From contig NZ_JAFMYW010000001.1 of the NCBI RefSeq assembly GCF_017353175.1, positions 930,001 to 994,000 of the forward strand: a stretch of DNA of 64,000 nucleotides, read 5' to 3'. The position numbers and the translations under genes were made by a program. The notes under the pieces were generated by a model. The model saw only the letters and a program-made list of their open reading frames with translations. It was not told the DNA's origin and made no database searches. This document shows positions 26,500-35,409 of this stretch, one piece after another (within the stretch, counting starts at the first letter, position 1; each line of letters starts with the position of its first letter). Source of the stretch: Fibrella forsythiae (GTDB lineage: Bacteria; Bacteroidota; Bacteroidia; Cytophagales; Spirosomataceae).

Positions 26500-27582
26500 C
26501 TAGCGTAACACCAGCCCCTCCAGCATGGTAACGTACCCGGCAATTCCCTCTTCCAGTTCAATCAGATAAATAAACTCATCCGCCGTATGTGACCGTTCTG
26601 AATGACCGGGACCGCACTTCAGCGATGGCATGGGCAGTAGCGCTTGATCCGACAGCGTTGGCGACCCGTAAGTGGTTCGACCAAGCGCTAGCCCGGCCTG
26701 CACCAGCGGATGCTCGACTGCAATGCCTGACGAGCGCAGCCGAACCGAGCGCGGTACTACCTCAGCCTGTACGTTGGTCCTGACAATGTCCAGTACCTCT
26801 TCGAGGGTGTATTGCTCGGTTACCCGGACATCAACGGTAAACGTGCAGGTATCAGGTACTACGTTGTGCTGCGTGCCCGACTGAATAATCGTTACCGACT
26901 GTTTCACCGGCCCCAACAACGGCGACACGTTTGGGTACTGATACGTCTGAAACCACTGCAAATCGGGCATGGCTTTGGTAATCGCGTTTTCGCCTTCATC
27001 GCGGGCGGCATGCCCCGCCCGGCCCCGAACCGTACAATCGAGCACCATCAGCCCCTTCTCGGCAATGGCCAGATGCATCTGGGTTGGTTCGCCCACCAGC
27101 GCCACATCAATGGGTGGCAGATGCGGCAAGAGCAATTCAATACCGCCCCGGCCAGAGATTTCTTCTTCGGCACTCGCCGCGATCACCAGATTGTAAGCCA
27201 GATCAGCCCGGTCGTGGAAATGCACGAACGTACCCAGCAAACTTACCAGACAGCCACCCGCATCGTTGCTTCCCAGTCCATACAGTTTACCATCCTCAAT
27301 CGTCGGTGCAAACGGGTCGCGGGTATACGAAGCGTTGGGCTTTACCGTGTCATGGTGCGAATTCAGCAAAAGCGTAGGCTTTCTGGGGTCAAAGTGGCGA
27401 TTCTGAGCCCACACGTTGTGGCCAACCCGCTTGCTGGTGATGCCATGTAAGCGCAGGTACGTTGCAATCAGTTCAGCGGTTGGCCCTTCTTCCCGGCTCA
27501 TCGACGGAGTAGCAATCAGCGCTTTGAGTAGTTGCAGCGCATTATCTATCAAGCGGGGCAGTGAGTTTGGTCCTACGTTCAT
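26500..27582 (-). CDS. M20-family metallo-hydrolase (ArgE / N-acetylcitrulline deacetylase-like)
   Basis: 360 residues from the ATG at 27582; the frame further upstream runs into the Dps terminator and is not coding. Metal ligands are seen in LNSHHDTVKP, GLGSNDAGG and ASAEEEISGRGG, with a C-terminal His in GPGHSERSHTADE. Such enzymes in Bacteroidota remove the acetyl group from acetylornithine or acetylcitrulline in arginine synthesis. The nearby arginine-degrading pair makes this reading attractive but not proven. Confidence 0.8.
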   Translation of the reverse strand: MNVGPNSLPRLIDNALQLLKALIATPSMSREEGPTAELIATYLRLHGITSKRVGHNVWAQNRHFDPRKPTLLLNSHHDTVKPNASYTRDPFAPTIEDGKLYGLGSNDAGGCLVSLLGTFVHFHDRADLAYNLVIAASAEEEISGRGGIELLLPHLPPIDVALVGEPTQMHLAIAEKGLMVLDCTVRGRAGHAARDEGENAITKAMPDLQWFQTYQYPNVSPLLGPVKQSVTIIQSGTQHNVVPDTCTFTVDVRVTEQYTLEEVLDIVRTNVQAEVVPRSVRLRSSGIAVEHPLVQAGLALGRTTYGSPTLSDQALLPMPSLKCGPGHSERSHTADEFIYLIELEEGIAGYVTMLEGLVLR

Positions 27583-27640
27583 GCTGCAAAGAAACAATGT
27601 CGGCACCATTGTGCCCCCGACAGGCAAGTGGTTAGCCACC

Positions 27641-27675
27641 AAAAAAAGGCTGCCCAACCGTAGTCAGGCAGCCTT
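27641..27675 (-). terminator. Intrinsic terminator of dps
   Basis: Stem 27667-27675 with 27646-27654 (AAGGCTGCC/GGCAGCCTT), followed on the minus strand by a T-run at 27641-27647. It lies 30 bases after the dps stop. Confidence 0.85.
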
Positions 27676-27705
27676 CTGGCTGGTAACACCCTATTTTCGC
27701 TGTGG

Positions 27706-28191
27706 CTATCCCCGCTCGTCAGAGAGGTATTTCCGGAGCATCCAGGCCATTTTTTCGTGGGCCTCCATGAGCCCGGTGAGGAAATCGGCCGTGCCGGCAT
27801 CTTCCAGTTCTTCGTCTGTTGTTTTCACATCGTCGCGCAGTTCCCGAATCACCTGTTCGTGGTCGGCCAGCAGGCGTTTAAACATTTCCTGCGTTTTGAT
27901 GTGTCCATCGTGGTCTTCTTTCAGGCTGGATGTTTTGATGAAATCAGCCATCGTGGCCAATGGCCGGCCACCCAGTTGCCGAATACGTTCGGCCACCAGG
28001 TCGATTTCTTCTTCCAGTTCCTTGTATTGCTCTTCAAAGAACTCGTGATACTCTTTGAAACTTGGGCCGCTCACGTCCCAGTGGAACTTGCGGGTTTTGA
28101 TGTATAGTACGTGTAAGTCAGCTAGAAACGCATTTAGTAGCTCGTTATCCTGCTTCAGTACGTCCTTTTCGAGGCCAATATTGGGTTGCAT
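27706..28191 (-). CDS. dps: Dps-family DNA-binding ferritin-like protein
   Basis: 161 residues from the ATG at 28191. The ferroxidase motif HWDVSGPSFKEYHEFFEEQYKE is followed by the helix EEIDLVAERIRQLGG. Dodecameric Dps proteins oxidise and store iron and shield DNA in stationary phase or oxidative stress. It is monocistronic, with its own terminator at 27641-27675. Confidence 0.93.
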   Translation of the reverse strand: MQPNIGLEKDVLKQDNELLNAFLADLHVLYIKTRKFHWDVSGPSFKEYHEFFEEQYKELEEEIDLVAERIRQLGGRPLATMADFIKTSSLKEDHDGHIKTQEMFKRLLADHEQVIRELRDDVKTTDEELEDAGTADFLTGLMEAHEKMAWMLRKYLSDERG

Positions 28192-28374
28192 AATCGTGTT
28201 TGAGTGGTTCGAAATCTGAAAAGAAAATAGACTCATTTCCGGAGAAGAATCTACCTACCTAACCAATAAACGAGCCGATTGTTAACGTCTCCGGTTCACT
28301 TACCGCCGAAGCTTCTGAACGGTGAGTTTCCGGGCCAATCGCGTACCTTGCAAACCAATCCGACTACCTTTTGT

Positions 28375-29835
28375 ATGCAGACGATTGCTAACACAACTTC
28401 TGATTTCATCCGCGTTTCTTCTGAAATCGGCACACTCCGGCGGCTTTTGATCCATAGTCCCGACCGGGGCTTAGGCAAGGTAGTGCCCTCAAAAGCGCAG
28501 GACTGGTTGTTCGAAGACATCGTGAATCTGGATATGATGCGGCGCGATGAGTATGATTTTTATGTCAAACTGTTGCTTTATTTTCTCGATCCGGACAAGA
28601 TAAAAGGGCGCGTGGCCAACCTGGCCCCCGGCACCGACCGTGGCTTTTTCAAACCCGATCACCCAGACTATTTTGCGTCAGAGAAGGTCATTGACATTCA
28701 GTGCCTGCTCTCCGATATTCTGGCCGATGAGGTCATTCGTACCAAACTGATTGCGGCCATCTGTGGTATTGAACGCACTTCGTTTAAGACCCAACAGCAG
28801 CTAACCAGCGTTGACCCGGTTGAACTGGCCAAAATTCTGATCTCCGGCTCGCTCCCCGACCGCACGATGCTGTTTGCGCCGCTGCCCAACTTCATCTTCA
28901 CGCGCGACATCGGCATCGTCATCAACGATCATATTCTGCTAAACAAACCGGCCAAACAGGCACGTACCCGCGAAGCACTTCTGGCTCAATACATCTTTTT
29001 CAATCATTCGCTCTTTGCCGATTACCGGGATAAGATCATTGAGATCCCCGACAACGAACACGCTTTCCTCCTGCCCGACTCCGACACGGCCCGCGACCTT
29101 AGCCGCTCAACCCTCGAAGGGGGCGATGTGATGATGATCGGGCCACGGCATCTGCTGATCGGCTGCAGTGAGCGAACAACCCTCTACGCCGCCCAGCAGG
29201 TGATGCGGCTGGTTTTCGACAAAGGCGTTGTCGATACCGTCACGATCATCAAGATTCCCAAAAAGCGCGATTACATGCACATCGACACCGTATTTACGCA
29301 GGTGAAACGGAATGTCTGGGTACTGCTGGGTACGTTGGCACGCACTGGCGACGAAGCCAGGAAGCAGGATGTGATGCACTTTTTCGCCCCGAAAGACCTG
29401 TCTGAAGACCTGAAAATTCTTCAGTTCAGAAAGGGCCAGGAGCAAAAGCCGATCGAGATCGAGAACCTCGAAGACCTACTGGCCAATATTAGCCGGAATG
29501 ACCTCGGCGCCACCGAACCGGTAACCTTCATTTATTCCGGCAACAACGAATTTCCCTTCGGTGCCCGCGAACAGTGGACGGACTCGTGCAACCTGCTGGC
29601 GCTGAAAGATGGTGTTGTGGTTGGCTATGACCGTAACGATTATACGGCCGAAGCCTTCCGGCAGGCGGGATTCGATGTGGTCACTGCCGCTGAGGTACTT
29701 GATCGGTTCGAGCGGGGCGAATCATCGCCGGAAGCAATCGAAAACACCTTCATCATGCTCCCCTCTGCCGAACTTAGCCGAGCCCGTGGCGGTAGCCATT
29801 GCATGAGTTTACCATTGCTTCGCGAAGGGTTTTGA
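28375..29835 (+). CDS. Arginine deiminase-type amidinotransferase-fold enzyme
   Basis: 486 residues from the ATG at 28375. Catalytic elements of the guanidino-group modifying family are present: FTRDIG, STLEGGDVMMIG (Glu, Asp), DYMHIDTVF (His) and the nucleophile Cys in GGSHCMSLPL near the end. It should convert arginine to citrulline and ammonia. It is longer than classical ADI (about 410 residues) because of an N-terminal region with KVVPSKAQDWLFEDIV and inserts. The ATG lies directly after a TACCTTTTG box, so the mRNA may have almost no leader. The next gene is ctlX-like. Confidence 0.85.
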   Translation: MQTIANTTSDFIRVSSEIGTLRRLLIHSPDRGLGKVVPSKAQDWLFEDIVNLDMMRRDEYDFYVKLLLYFLDPDKIKGRVANLAPGTDRGFFKPDHPDYFASEKVIDIQCLLSDILADEVIRTKLIAAICGIERTSFKTQQQLTSVDPVELAKILISGSLPDRTMLFAPLPNFIFTRDIGIVINDHILLNKPAKQARTREALLAQYIFFNHSLFADYRDKIIEIPDNEHAFLLPDSDTARDLSRSTLEGGDVMMIGPRHLLIGCSERTTLYAAQQVMRLVFDKGVVDTVTIIKIPKKRDYMHIDTVFTQVKRNVWVLLGTLARTGDEARKQDVMHFFAPKDLSEDLKILQFRKGQEQKPIEIENLEDLLANISRNDLGATEPVTFIYSGNNEFPFGAREQWTDSCNLLALKDGVVVGYDRNDYTAEAFRQAGFDVVTAAEVLDRFERGESSPEAIENTFIMLPSAELSRARGGSHCMSLPLLREGF

Positions 29836-29914
29836 TCGATTTTGCTGTATTTTTAACGAAACGTTACAACCTTATACAGGTTCAATCGTCAGACATTGAA
29901 CCATCCACTACCCT

Positions 29915-30844
29915 ATGCAATCTCAAACTACGCAGCGCATTTTAATGATCCGTCCTGTCCGGTTTGGCTTTAACGAGCAAACGGCAGCATCCAATTCGTT
30001 TCAGGATGCGTCACTGGCTGGTCGGCCAGTTGAGCAGGCGCAGGCCGACGCTCAACGTGAGTTCGATGAGATGGTTCGGCAACTCCGGGCCAGTGGCGTA
30101 GATGTCATGGTCTATAACGATACGCCCGACCCCCACACGCCCGATTCGATTTTTCCGAACAACTGGGTGTCTTTCCACTTCAGCGGAACGGTGGTATTGT
30201 ATCCCATGCAAGCCGAAAATCGCCGCCTGGAACGTCGCCAGGATATTATCGATGATCTGGCTCAGCATTTCCACGTTTCGAAAGTGGTGGATCTGACGGC
30301 GTTTGAGAAAGAGGGGAAATTCCTGGAAGGAACGGGCAGCATGGTGCTCGACCGCATGAGCCGCGTGGCCTTTGCCTGCCTGTCCCCCCGCACTGACCCG
30401 GATGTGCTGGCCGAATTCAGTCGGCAAACGGGTTACAAAACCGTGTCCTTTCATGCCGTAGACGAAACGGGCAAGCCGGTGTACCATACCAACGTGCTGA
30501 TGTGTATTGGTGATTCGTTTGCCGTAGTTTGTCTGCAGGCGATTCAGGACCTCGACGAACGGCTGATGGTTCGGCAGGAGTTGGAGCGGCTTGGCAAACG
30601 GATCATTGAAATTACCATCGAGCAAATGAATGCGTTTGCGGGTAACATGCTGCTGGTGAAGACGACCCGTGGCCAGAAATTGCTCATCATGTCGAAGCAG
30701 GCGCACCAGTCGCTAACCGAAAAACAGATCGATGTGCTCGACGACTACGCGGCCATACAAACGTTTGATCTGGCAACCATTGAAGCCAACGGTGGTGGGT
30801 CGGCCCGGTGTATGATGGCCGAGGTGCACCTTCCATCCAAATAA
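29915..30844 (+). CDS. ctlX: Citrulline utilization hydrolase CtlX-type
   Basis: A protein of 309 residues in the same fold as arginine deiminase. MIRPVRFGFN, FPNNWVSFH, FLEGTGSMVLDR (Glu/Asp), YHTNVLMCIGD (His) and the C-terminal Cys in GGGSARCMMAEV mark CtlX, described in Francisella as turning citrulline into ornithine. With the upstream enzyme it would turn arginine into ornithine without carbamoyl phosphate. The gap between the two genes is 79 bases. Confidence 0.85.
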   Translation: MQSQTTQRILMIRPVRFGFNEQTAASNSFQDASLAGRPVEQAQADAQREFDEMVRQLRASGVDVMVYNDTPDPHTPDSIFPNNWVSFHFSGTVVLYPMQAENRRLERRQDIIDDLAQHFHVSKVVDLTAFEKEGKFLEGTGSMVLDRMSRVAFACLSPRTDPDVLAEFSRQTGYKTVSFHAVDETGKPVYHTNVLMCIGDSFAVVCLQAIQDLDERLMVRQELERLGKRIIEITIEQMNAFAGNMLLVKTTRGQKLLIMSKQAHQSLTEKQIDVLDDYAAIQTFDLATIEANGGGSARCMMAEVHLPSK

Positions 30845-30882
30845 CAGGCAAACGGATTCGCCAGCCAAGTTGTTACCCTGTC

Positions 30883-31386
30883 ATGGACTCAGTTGCACCA
30901 CATACAGACTTGCCTACTACAACTTCGCCGGGTGAATCCGGAACGGCAGCACTCTCGACACGTTTCGGGGCCTGTCTGCTGTTTTCTGCCAATGCGCTGG
31001 CTCGCTCGTTGACGACGATCGGTGATGGTGAATTTGCTCAACTGGGGCTCTCCTATTCGCACGCCTACCTGCTGAACGAAATTGCCCTTAATCCGGGTAT
31101 GACGCCAACGTACCTGAGCGAGACACTGTTACTCTCCCCGTCAACCATTACCCGCTTGATTGAAAAACTGGAAGGGAAAGGGCTGGCTCGTCGGGAAATG
31201 GTGGGCAAGCATACGATGGTGTTTGCTACGCAGGCTGGTGAAGACCTGGCTCCGGCAGTAGACAGGGCCTGGCAGGCCAACTGGGCGAAATTTTCCGAGA
31301 AACTGGGCGAAGACAACGCCCTGGCGTTGACCAGGCAGATTTTTGCCGCTGCCGAACGGTTAAACGCTGATCCATCAGGCGAATAG
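30883..31386 (+). CDS. MarR-family transcriptional regulator
   Basis: 167 residues from the ATG at 30883; the frame is open upstream into ctlX but without homology. The winged HTH contains MTPTYLSETLLLSPSTITRLIEKLEGKGLARREM. It starts 38 bases after ctlX and may control the arginine genes or respond to a phenolic ligand. Its stop is 1 base from the end of a converging lipoprotein gene. Confidence 0.82.
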   Translation: MDSVAPHTDLPTTTSPGESGTAALSTRFGACLLFSANALARSLTTIGDGEFAQLGLSYSHAYLLNEIALNPGMTPTYLSETLLLSPSTITRLIEKLEGKGLARREMVGKHTMVFATQAGEDLAPAVDRAWQANWAKFSEKLGEDNALALTRQIFAAAERLNADPSGE

Positions 31387-31387
31387 G

Positions 31388-31930
31388 CTACTGCGCTGCC
31401 GGATTGTCTACGTGCATATCGGTCACATTCCAGCACGTCAGGCCCGGAGAATCTTTACACTCAAAGAGCGCAAACTCGTCGATTCCCGGCTTCAGGCGCT
31501 CAAAATAGAGCACGAATTTTGCCTTGTCTCCGGCCTGAACGTCAATATGATCAGGCGTTTGGCGAATACCTTCAGCCTTCACGAAGGCAAATGTTTCTTT
31601 CCCGTCGAGGCTGACCAGTTGAGCCTTTGGATCAATGGAGATCTGAGTCGATGAGCTGCTGCCATACTGACCACGTGAGTGATCGAATGTCATGTACAGG
31701 ACCGTGTATTTGGCAGTCAGACGAATATCGGTTACACTGAGTTGCGCATCATTACTGTGACCAAGCCCCCCGATAGGATCGGGCAGGATACGCCGGTTTA
31801 GCTCCTCGAGCGGCGAGGCTTTTACGTAATACTCCGTTTCGTCGGCAGGCTGATGACTCGGCGTTGGCCGGGTGGTTGTGCAGGAGACAGCTAGCCCGCA
31901 CAGGGCGGTGAGTAGGAGAACCCGTTTCAT
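31388..31930 (-). CDS. Lipoprotein of unknown function
   Basis: A protein of 180 residues. The signal peptide ends LAVSCTTTR (lipobox). The mature part is a beta-rich domain (VTDIRLTAKYTVLYMTF, GDKAKFVLYFERLKPGIDEFALFEC) similar in style to periplasmic DUF-type lipoproteins. I do not recognise a named family. Confidence 0.75.
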   Translation of the reverse strand: MKRVLLLTALCGLAVSCTTTRPTPSHQPADETEYYVKASPLEELNRRILPDPIGGLGHSNDAQLSVTDIRLTAKYTVLYMTFDHSRGQYGSSSSTQISIDPKAQLVSLDGKETFAFVKAEGIRQTPDHIDVQAGDKAKFVLYFERLKPGIDEFALFECKDSPGLTCWNVTDMHVDNPAAQ

Positions 31931-32024
31931 ACTTGATCGTGTATTAAGGGTAATGGTATACGTGAAACCTGAATTCTATTCGTTCAGTTAGTAAAATAGC
32001 AAAAAATCCAGTCAACCCCCATTT

Positions 32025-32483
32025 ATGAATCGCTACTTACGTTTCGCTAAAGGCCCTGTACTACTCATCTTCCTGCTGTTGACGGGGCTCACCTCCTGCA
32101 AAAAAAGTGAAGCTGACCAGATTGCTGCCCGTGCCGACCTGCTGGTTGCCAACGACTGGCGACTCACCCGGATCACCGATACAAATGGCACCATCATAGC
32201 CGTCAACCGGTTGGGCGTAGGTGCATTGGCCCTAAATTTTGCGGATATACAGTTTACCAATAAAAACGTTGCCCGCGCCATTGACCGGACAACAAAACAG
32301 ATACTCAATGGCGGAACCTGGTATCTGGTCCAGAATAATGAAGCGCTGGACGTAAACGTGAATGGCTTCGCGGGCATTTTCCCCATCATCGCCCTGTCAC
32401 GTACCCAGCTGATCATTCGCCAGAATACAACCGTCGACGGGCAAAAAACCGATGTGAACCTGGAGTTTGCCCCGTCGGTATAA
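32025..32483 (+). CDS. Small lipoprotein, lipocalin-like size
   Basis: A protein of 152 residues. The signal peptide ends LTSCKKSEAD (lipobox). WRLTRI, GTWYLVQNN and LIIRQNT give a beta-barrel-like pattern seen in small Bacteroidota lipoproteins. No family assignment is possible from reading alone. It is followed after 14 bases by the MOSC gene. Confidence 0.75.
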   Translation: MNRYLRFAKGPVLLIFLLLTGLTSCKKSEADQIAARADLLVANDWRLTRITDTNGTIIAVNRLGVGALALNFADIQFTNKNVARAIDRTTKQILNGGTWYLVQNNEALDVNVNGFAGIFPIIALSRTQLIIRQNTTVDGQKTDVNLEFAPSV

Positions 32484-32497
32484 GCATCTCAGCCTTT

Positions 32498-32980
32498 ATG
32501 CCTGCCAATATAAAAGAGCTTTTCACCACCGTAGCCCACCCCGGCCGTGTTGACTGGATCAGCATTCGTCCCCAGCGGAACATACCGGTAACGCCTGTTA
32601 CGGAGGTGACCGTTTCAGAGCAACAAGGCTTAGTGGGTGACCATTATTCAGGGCAGAATGGCAAACGCCACATCACCCTTATTCAAGCCGAACACCTGCC
32701 AGCCATTGCCGCGTTTGTAGGCGAACCGGCTATTGACCCGGCGCTGCTACGGCGCAACATCGTCGTGTCGGGCCTAAATCTGCTGGCGTTGAAAGGACAG
32801 CAATTCCGTTTGGGTGAGGACGTGATCCTGGAGTACACCGGTGAGTGTTATCCCTGTTCTAAAATGGAGACAGCCCTCGGCGAAGGCGGTTATAACGCCC
32901 TGCGCGGTCATGGTGGCATTACCGCCCGTGTCATCCAGGGCGGCCAGGTACGTGTTGGTGATCAGGTGAGGTTGGTTTAA
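32498..32980 (+). CDS. MOSC-domain protein
   Basis: A protein of 160 residues. The MOSC fold is marked by GLVGDHYSG, LLRRNIVVSGLNLLAL and the conserved Cys in ECYPCSKMETALGEGGYNALRGHGG (in part). MOSC domains bind sulfur or the molybdenum cofactor. This single-domain form may pair with the molybdoenzyme encoded at 60870-63446, but no linkage is seen. Confidence 0.85.
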   Translation: MPANIKELFTTVAHPGRVDWISIRPQRNIPVTPVTEVTVSEQQGLVGDHYSGQNGKRHITLIQAEHLPAIAAFVGEPAIDPALLRRNIVVSGLNLLALKGQQFRLGEDVILEYTGECYPCSKMETALGEGGYNALRGHGGITARVIQGGQVRVGDQVRLV

Positions 32981-33045
32981 CACGACGGAAGCGAGCAACG
33001 ATTCTTCACTGACCGTCCTGGCTAAAAGAACTAGCAAGTGCTTTT

Positions 33046-33163
33046 TCGCTATGTTTTTGTCATCCCGAAGCGTGAGGGCTCGTAGCGCTCCTTTTAATAG
33101 CGCCTGGCGCTACTGATTAGAACGACACGAGCCCTCATCTTCGGGATGACAAAAACATAGCGA
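33046..33163. repeat. Long inverted repeat, 37-38-base arms
   Basis: Arms 33046-33083 and 33127-33163 pair along the whole length except for one indel. The loop has a nested AGCGC stem. It sits between the MOSC gene and the convergent HAD gene, ending 1 base before the HAD stop, so it probably terminates both. Confidence 0.92.
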
Positions 33164-33164
33164 C

Positions 33165-33821
33165 TTACCTCGGCTGTATCAGCCGTTCCCAGGTCATTTC
33201 CGTGAAGTCGGTGATTACATCGTTGGTCACTTCGGCCAGTTCGGTCGGCGTATGTGTGGTAGCTACGCCGACAACGCGGGCACCCGCTGCCCGACCCGCT
33301 TTCACACCCGTCATCGAGTCTTCGAATACGATCGACTCTTCCGGCGATACGCCCAGCATTGCCATGGCTTTCAGGTAAATCTCAGGATCGGGCTTGGGAC
33401 GAGTGACCAGTTTTTCGTGCAACAGTTCATCGAAATACGGGCGTAGCGCCAGCGCATCCATCACGAAATCGAGGTTTTCGACCGGGGCAGAGGTGGCAAC
33501 GGCTGTTTTGATGCCGTGTTCTTTCAATAATTGTAAAAAAGAAACAAGCCCCGGAACAGCGATAATATCAGGCGCATAGATTTCGCGGAACAGGGCTTCT
33601 TTTTCGTAGGCAAGCCGGTCGAAATCAGCCACATCAACGACCTGATCCGGGAAGAGATGCCCCAGAATAGCCCGGTTATGCTTACCGGACACATATTCCA
33701 CAAATTCGGCATCAGAGAGTGTCCGGCCGTGTTGTTCGTAGTATTTCCGCCAGGCAATCTGATGGTGCGGGTTGGTATCGGCAATCACGCCGTCCATATC
33801 GAAGATTACTGCTTTTAGCAT
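33165..33821 (-). CDS. HAD-superfamily phosphatase / phosphoglucomutase-like
   Basis: 218 residues from the ATG at 33821. Motif I is FDMDGVIADTN, motif II is VATSAP, motif III is KPDPEIYLKAM and motif IV is IVFEDSMTGV. The cap helices suit a beta-phosphoglucomutase or sugar-phosphate phosphatase. The substrate cannot be inferred. Confidence 0.85.
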   Translation of the reverse strand: MLKAVIFDMDGVIADTNPHHQIAWRKYYEQHGRTLSDAEFVEYVSGKHNRAILGHLFPDQVVDVADFDRLAYEKEALFREIYAPDIIAVPGLVSFLQLLKEHGIKTAVATSAPVENLDFVMDALALRPYFDELLHEKLVTRPKPDPEIYLKAMAMLGVSPEESIVFEDSMTGVKAGRAAGARVVGVATTHTPTELAEVTNDVITDFTEMTWERLIQPR

Positions 33822-33842
33822 AGAAGAAAGGTAAATCAGTAG

Positions 33843-33923
33843 TCGTAAGTCGGTAGCCAATAGTCGCGCTGCTTGTTAAGTGACTTGATCCTATGCAGCG
33901 CCTTGTTGACTACCGACTTACGA
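33843..33923. repeat. Inverted repeat with 14-bp perfect core
   Basis: TCGTAAGTCGGTAG (33843-33856) pairs with 33910-33923; an inner CGCTGC/GCAGCG pair extends the fold. It occupies the gap between the MFS and HAD genes on the minus strand. Confidence 0.75.
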
Positions 33924-33936
33924 TTATCGACTTGGT

Positions 33937-35118
33937 TTAAAATAACGTAACAAACCGGCTGACGAGTGCTGAAGCGAGCAGCATGAAGGCAACGAAGAGC
34001 AGGCCCCAGTTCAGGCCAAACCCTTCTGCAATGAAGCCGATCAGGGGTGGGCCAGCCAGAAAGCCAACAAAACTGAACGTAGCGAACGTAGCCAGCCCGG
34101 CGGCGGGTGGAATGTTCGGAATACGTAGGGCTGCTGAGTACAGGATGGGCGCTCCGAGTGAACTTCCAGCCCCCAGCAGCGCAAAGCCGATCAGCGCTAC
34201 AGCAGGCACGGGAACCACAACGGCCAGCACCAGCCCAGCCGCACCGATCAGCCCACCGATCAGTAACCAGCGTTTGGCACCAATTTGGGGAATAATGGCA
34301 TCGCCCATGAACCGGCCCAATGTCATTGTCAGCGAGAAAGCACCGAAGCCCAGCGCCGCTACCTGACTGGTTGTTTTCAGGGAATCGCGCAGATAGACCG
34401 CGCTCCAGTCGAAGGCCAGCCCCTCCCCCATGGCCACGGCAAGCCCAATGAAAATCATCAGCAGTAAATCGATATTGGGCCGGACAAATGAAGCCGACTT
34501 TTCGGGCGGCACCACCGGAATTGACAGTAGTGTGGGACGAACAAGGAACGTGACGAGCAGAACGGCGATGGCTATACCAGCGACATGCAGCCCCGGCGGC
34601 ACATGACTGGCAATGGCGATTCCGGCAATCAGCGAACTTAGAATACCGCCCACACTCCACATACCGTGGCAAGATGACATAATGACCACATTGTTCGCTT
34701 TTTCAACGTCGGTCGCCAGCGTATTCATGGCTACATTGATGAGGGCACTGCACAGGCCAACCATATACAGGCCAACTGCCAGCATAGGTACGTTGGTGGC
34801 GTTGACCGGAATGAGCAGGCTACAGCATAACGCAATCGCCGACCAGAAACAGGCGTTTGCCTGCCCCAGCTTTCCCACGATCCAGGCCGTAAGCGGGTTC
34901 ATGGTGATCAGGCCGGCGGGCATAGCGAAGAGGGCCATTCCCAGCTGCGCATCCGATAACTGAAGCGAATCCTTCACGTGCGGTATGTGTGCAACCCAAC
35001 TGCCAAAAACAAGGCTTTCGGTAGCAAAGACAAGGCCAACGGCGCGGGCTTGCACGTCGCTGAAAAAAGCAAACAGGTGCCGGGTGAACGAATGAATTGG
35101 TTGAGCAGATGAATTCAT
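33937..35118 (-). CDS. MFS transporter (YbjJ-like)
   Basis: 393 residues from the ATG at 35118, with 12 predicted membrane segments. SWVAHIPHVKDSLQLSDAQLG near the start is typical of YbjJ-type MFS proteins. The substrate is unknown. The -7 box TATCTTTG at 35123-35130 is 5 bases from the ATG. Confidence 0.85.
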   Translation of the reverse strand: MNSSAQPIHSFTRHLFAFFSDVQARAVGLVFATESLVFGSWVAHIPHVKDSLQLSDAQLGMALFAMPAGLITMNPLTAWIVGKLGQANACFWSAIALCCSLLIPVNATNVPMLAVGLYMVGLCSALINVAMNTLATDVEKANNVVIMSSCHGMWSVGGILSSLIAGIAIASHVPPGLHVAGIAIAVLLVTFLVRPTLLSIPVVPPEKSASFVRPNIDLLLMIFIGLAVAMGEGLAFDWSAVYLRDSLKTTSQVAALGFGAFSLTMTLGRFMGDAIIPQIGAKRWLLIGGLIGAAGLVLAVVVPVPAVALIGFALLGAGSSLGAPILYSAALRIPNIPPAAGLATFATFSFVGFLAGPPLIGFIAEGFGLNWGLLFVAFMLLASALVSRFVTLF

Positions 35119-35122
35119 ATCA

Positions 35123-35130
35123 CAAAGATA
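35123..35130 (-). promoter_or_regulatory. -7 box (TATCTTTG) almost at the MFS start codon
   Basis: TATCTTTG fits TAnnTTTG. Transcription would begin at or within a few bases of the ATG, giving a leaderless or nearly leaderless mRNA. Confidence 0.55.
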
Positions 35131-35267
35131 TGGCCTTCTACTCGCCAACGATGTGCTTTCATTTACGCCTTATGATGCTGTATTGACATTTTCATGGACA
35201 GTGCGGATCATAATTGACCATGGGTATGTTAATTTAGCACTATATGATTTACGCCAGATACGTTGCT

Positions 35268-35369
35268 TTTGCGTAATTTCTTTTTCGCTCCAGGCTTTGA
35301 GCCTGGCGGGGATTGCGACGGCGCACCGGCCTAGTCGAAGGGCCTGGAGCAAAAAAGAAATTACGCAAA
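35268..35369. repeat. Inverted repeat, 28-bp arms, between divergent genes
   Basis: Arms 35268-35295 and 35342-35369 pair with one mismatch. The interior carries AGGCCCTTCGACTAG on the minus strand, close to the loop of the repeat at 7465-7555. Because the flanking MFS and AraC genes diverge, a terminator role is not expected. Confidence 0.88.
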
Positions 35370-35409
35370 TCATGAAGGAACATGGTTAATCTCAACACCT
35401 TCCCAACCC

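Noticed and set aside
35153-35389. Open frames on both strands around the divergent hairpin
   Set aside because: They arise because the inverted repeat reads similarly on both strands; no family similarity.
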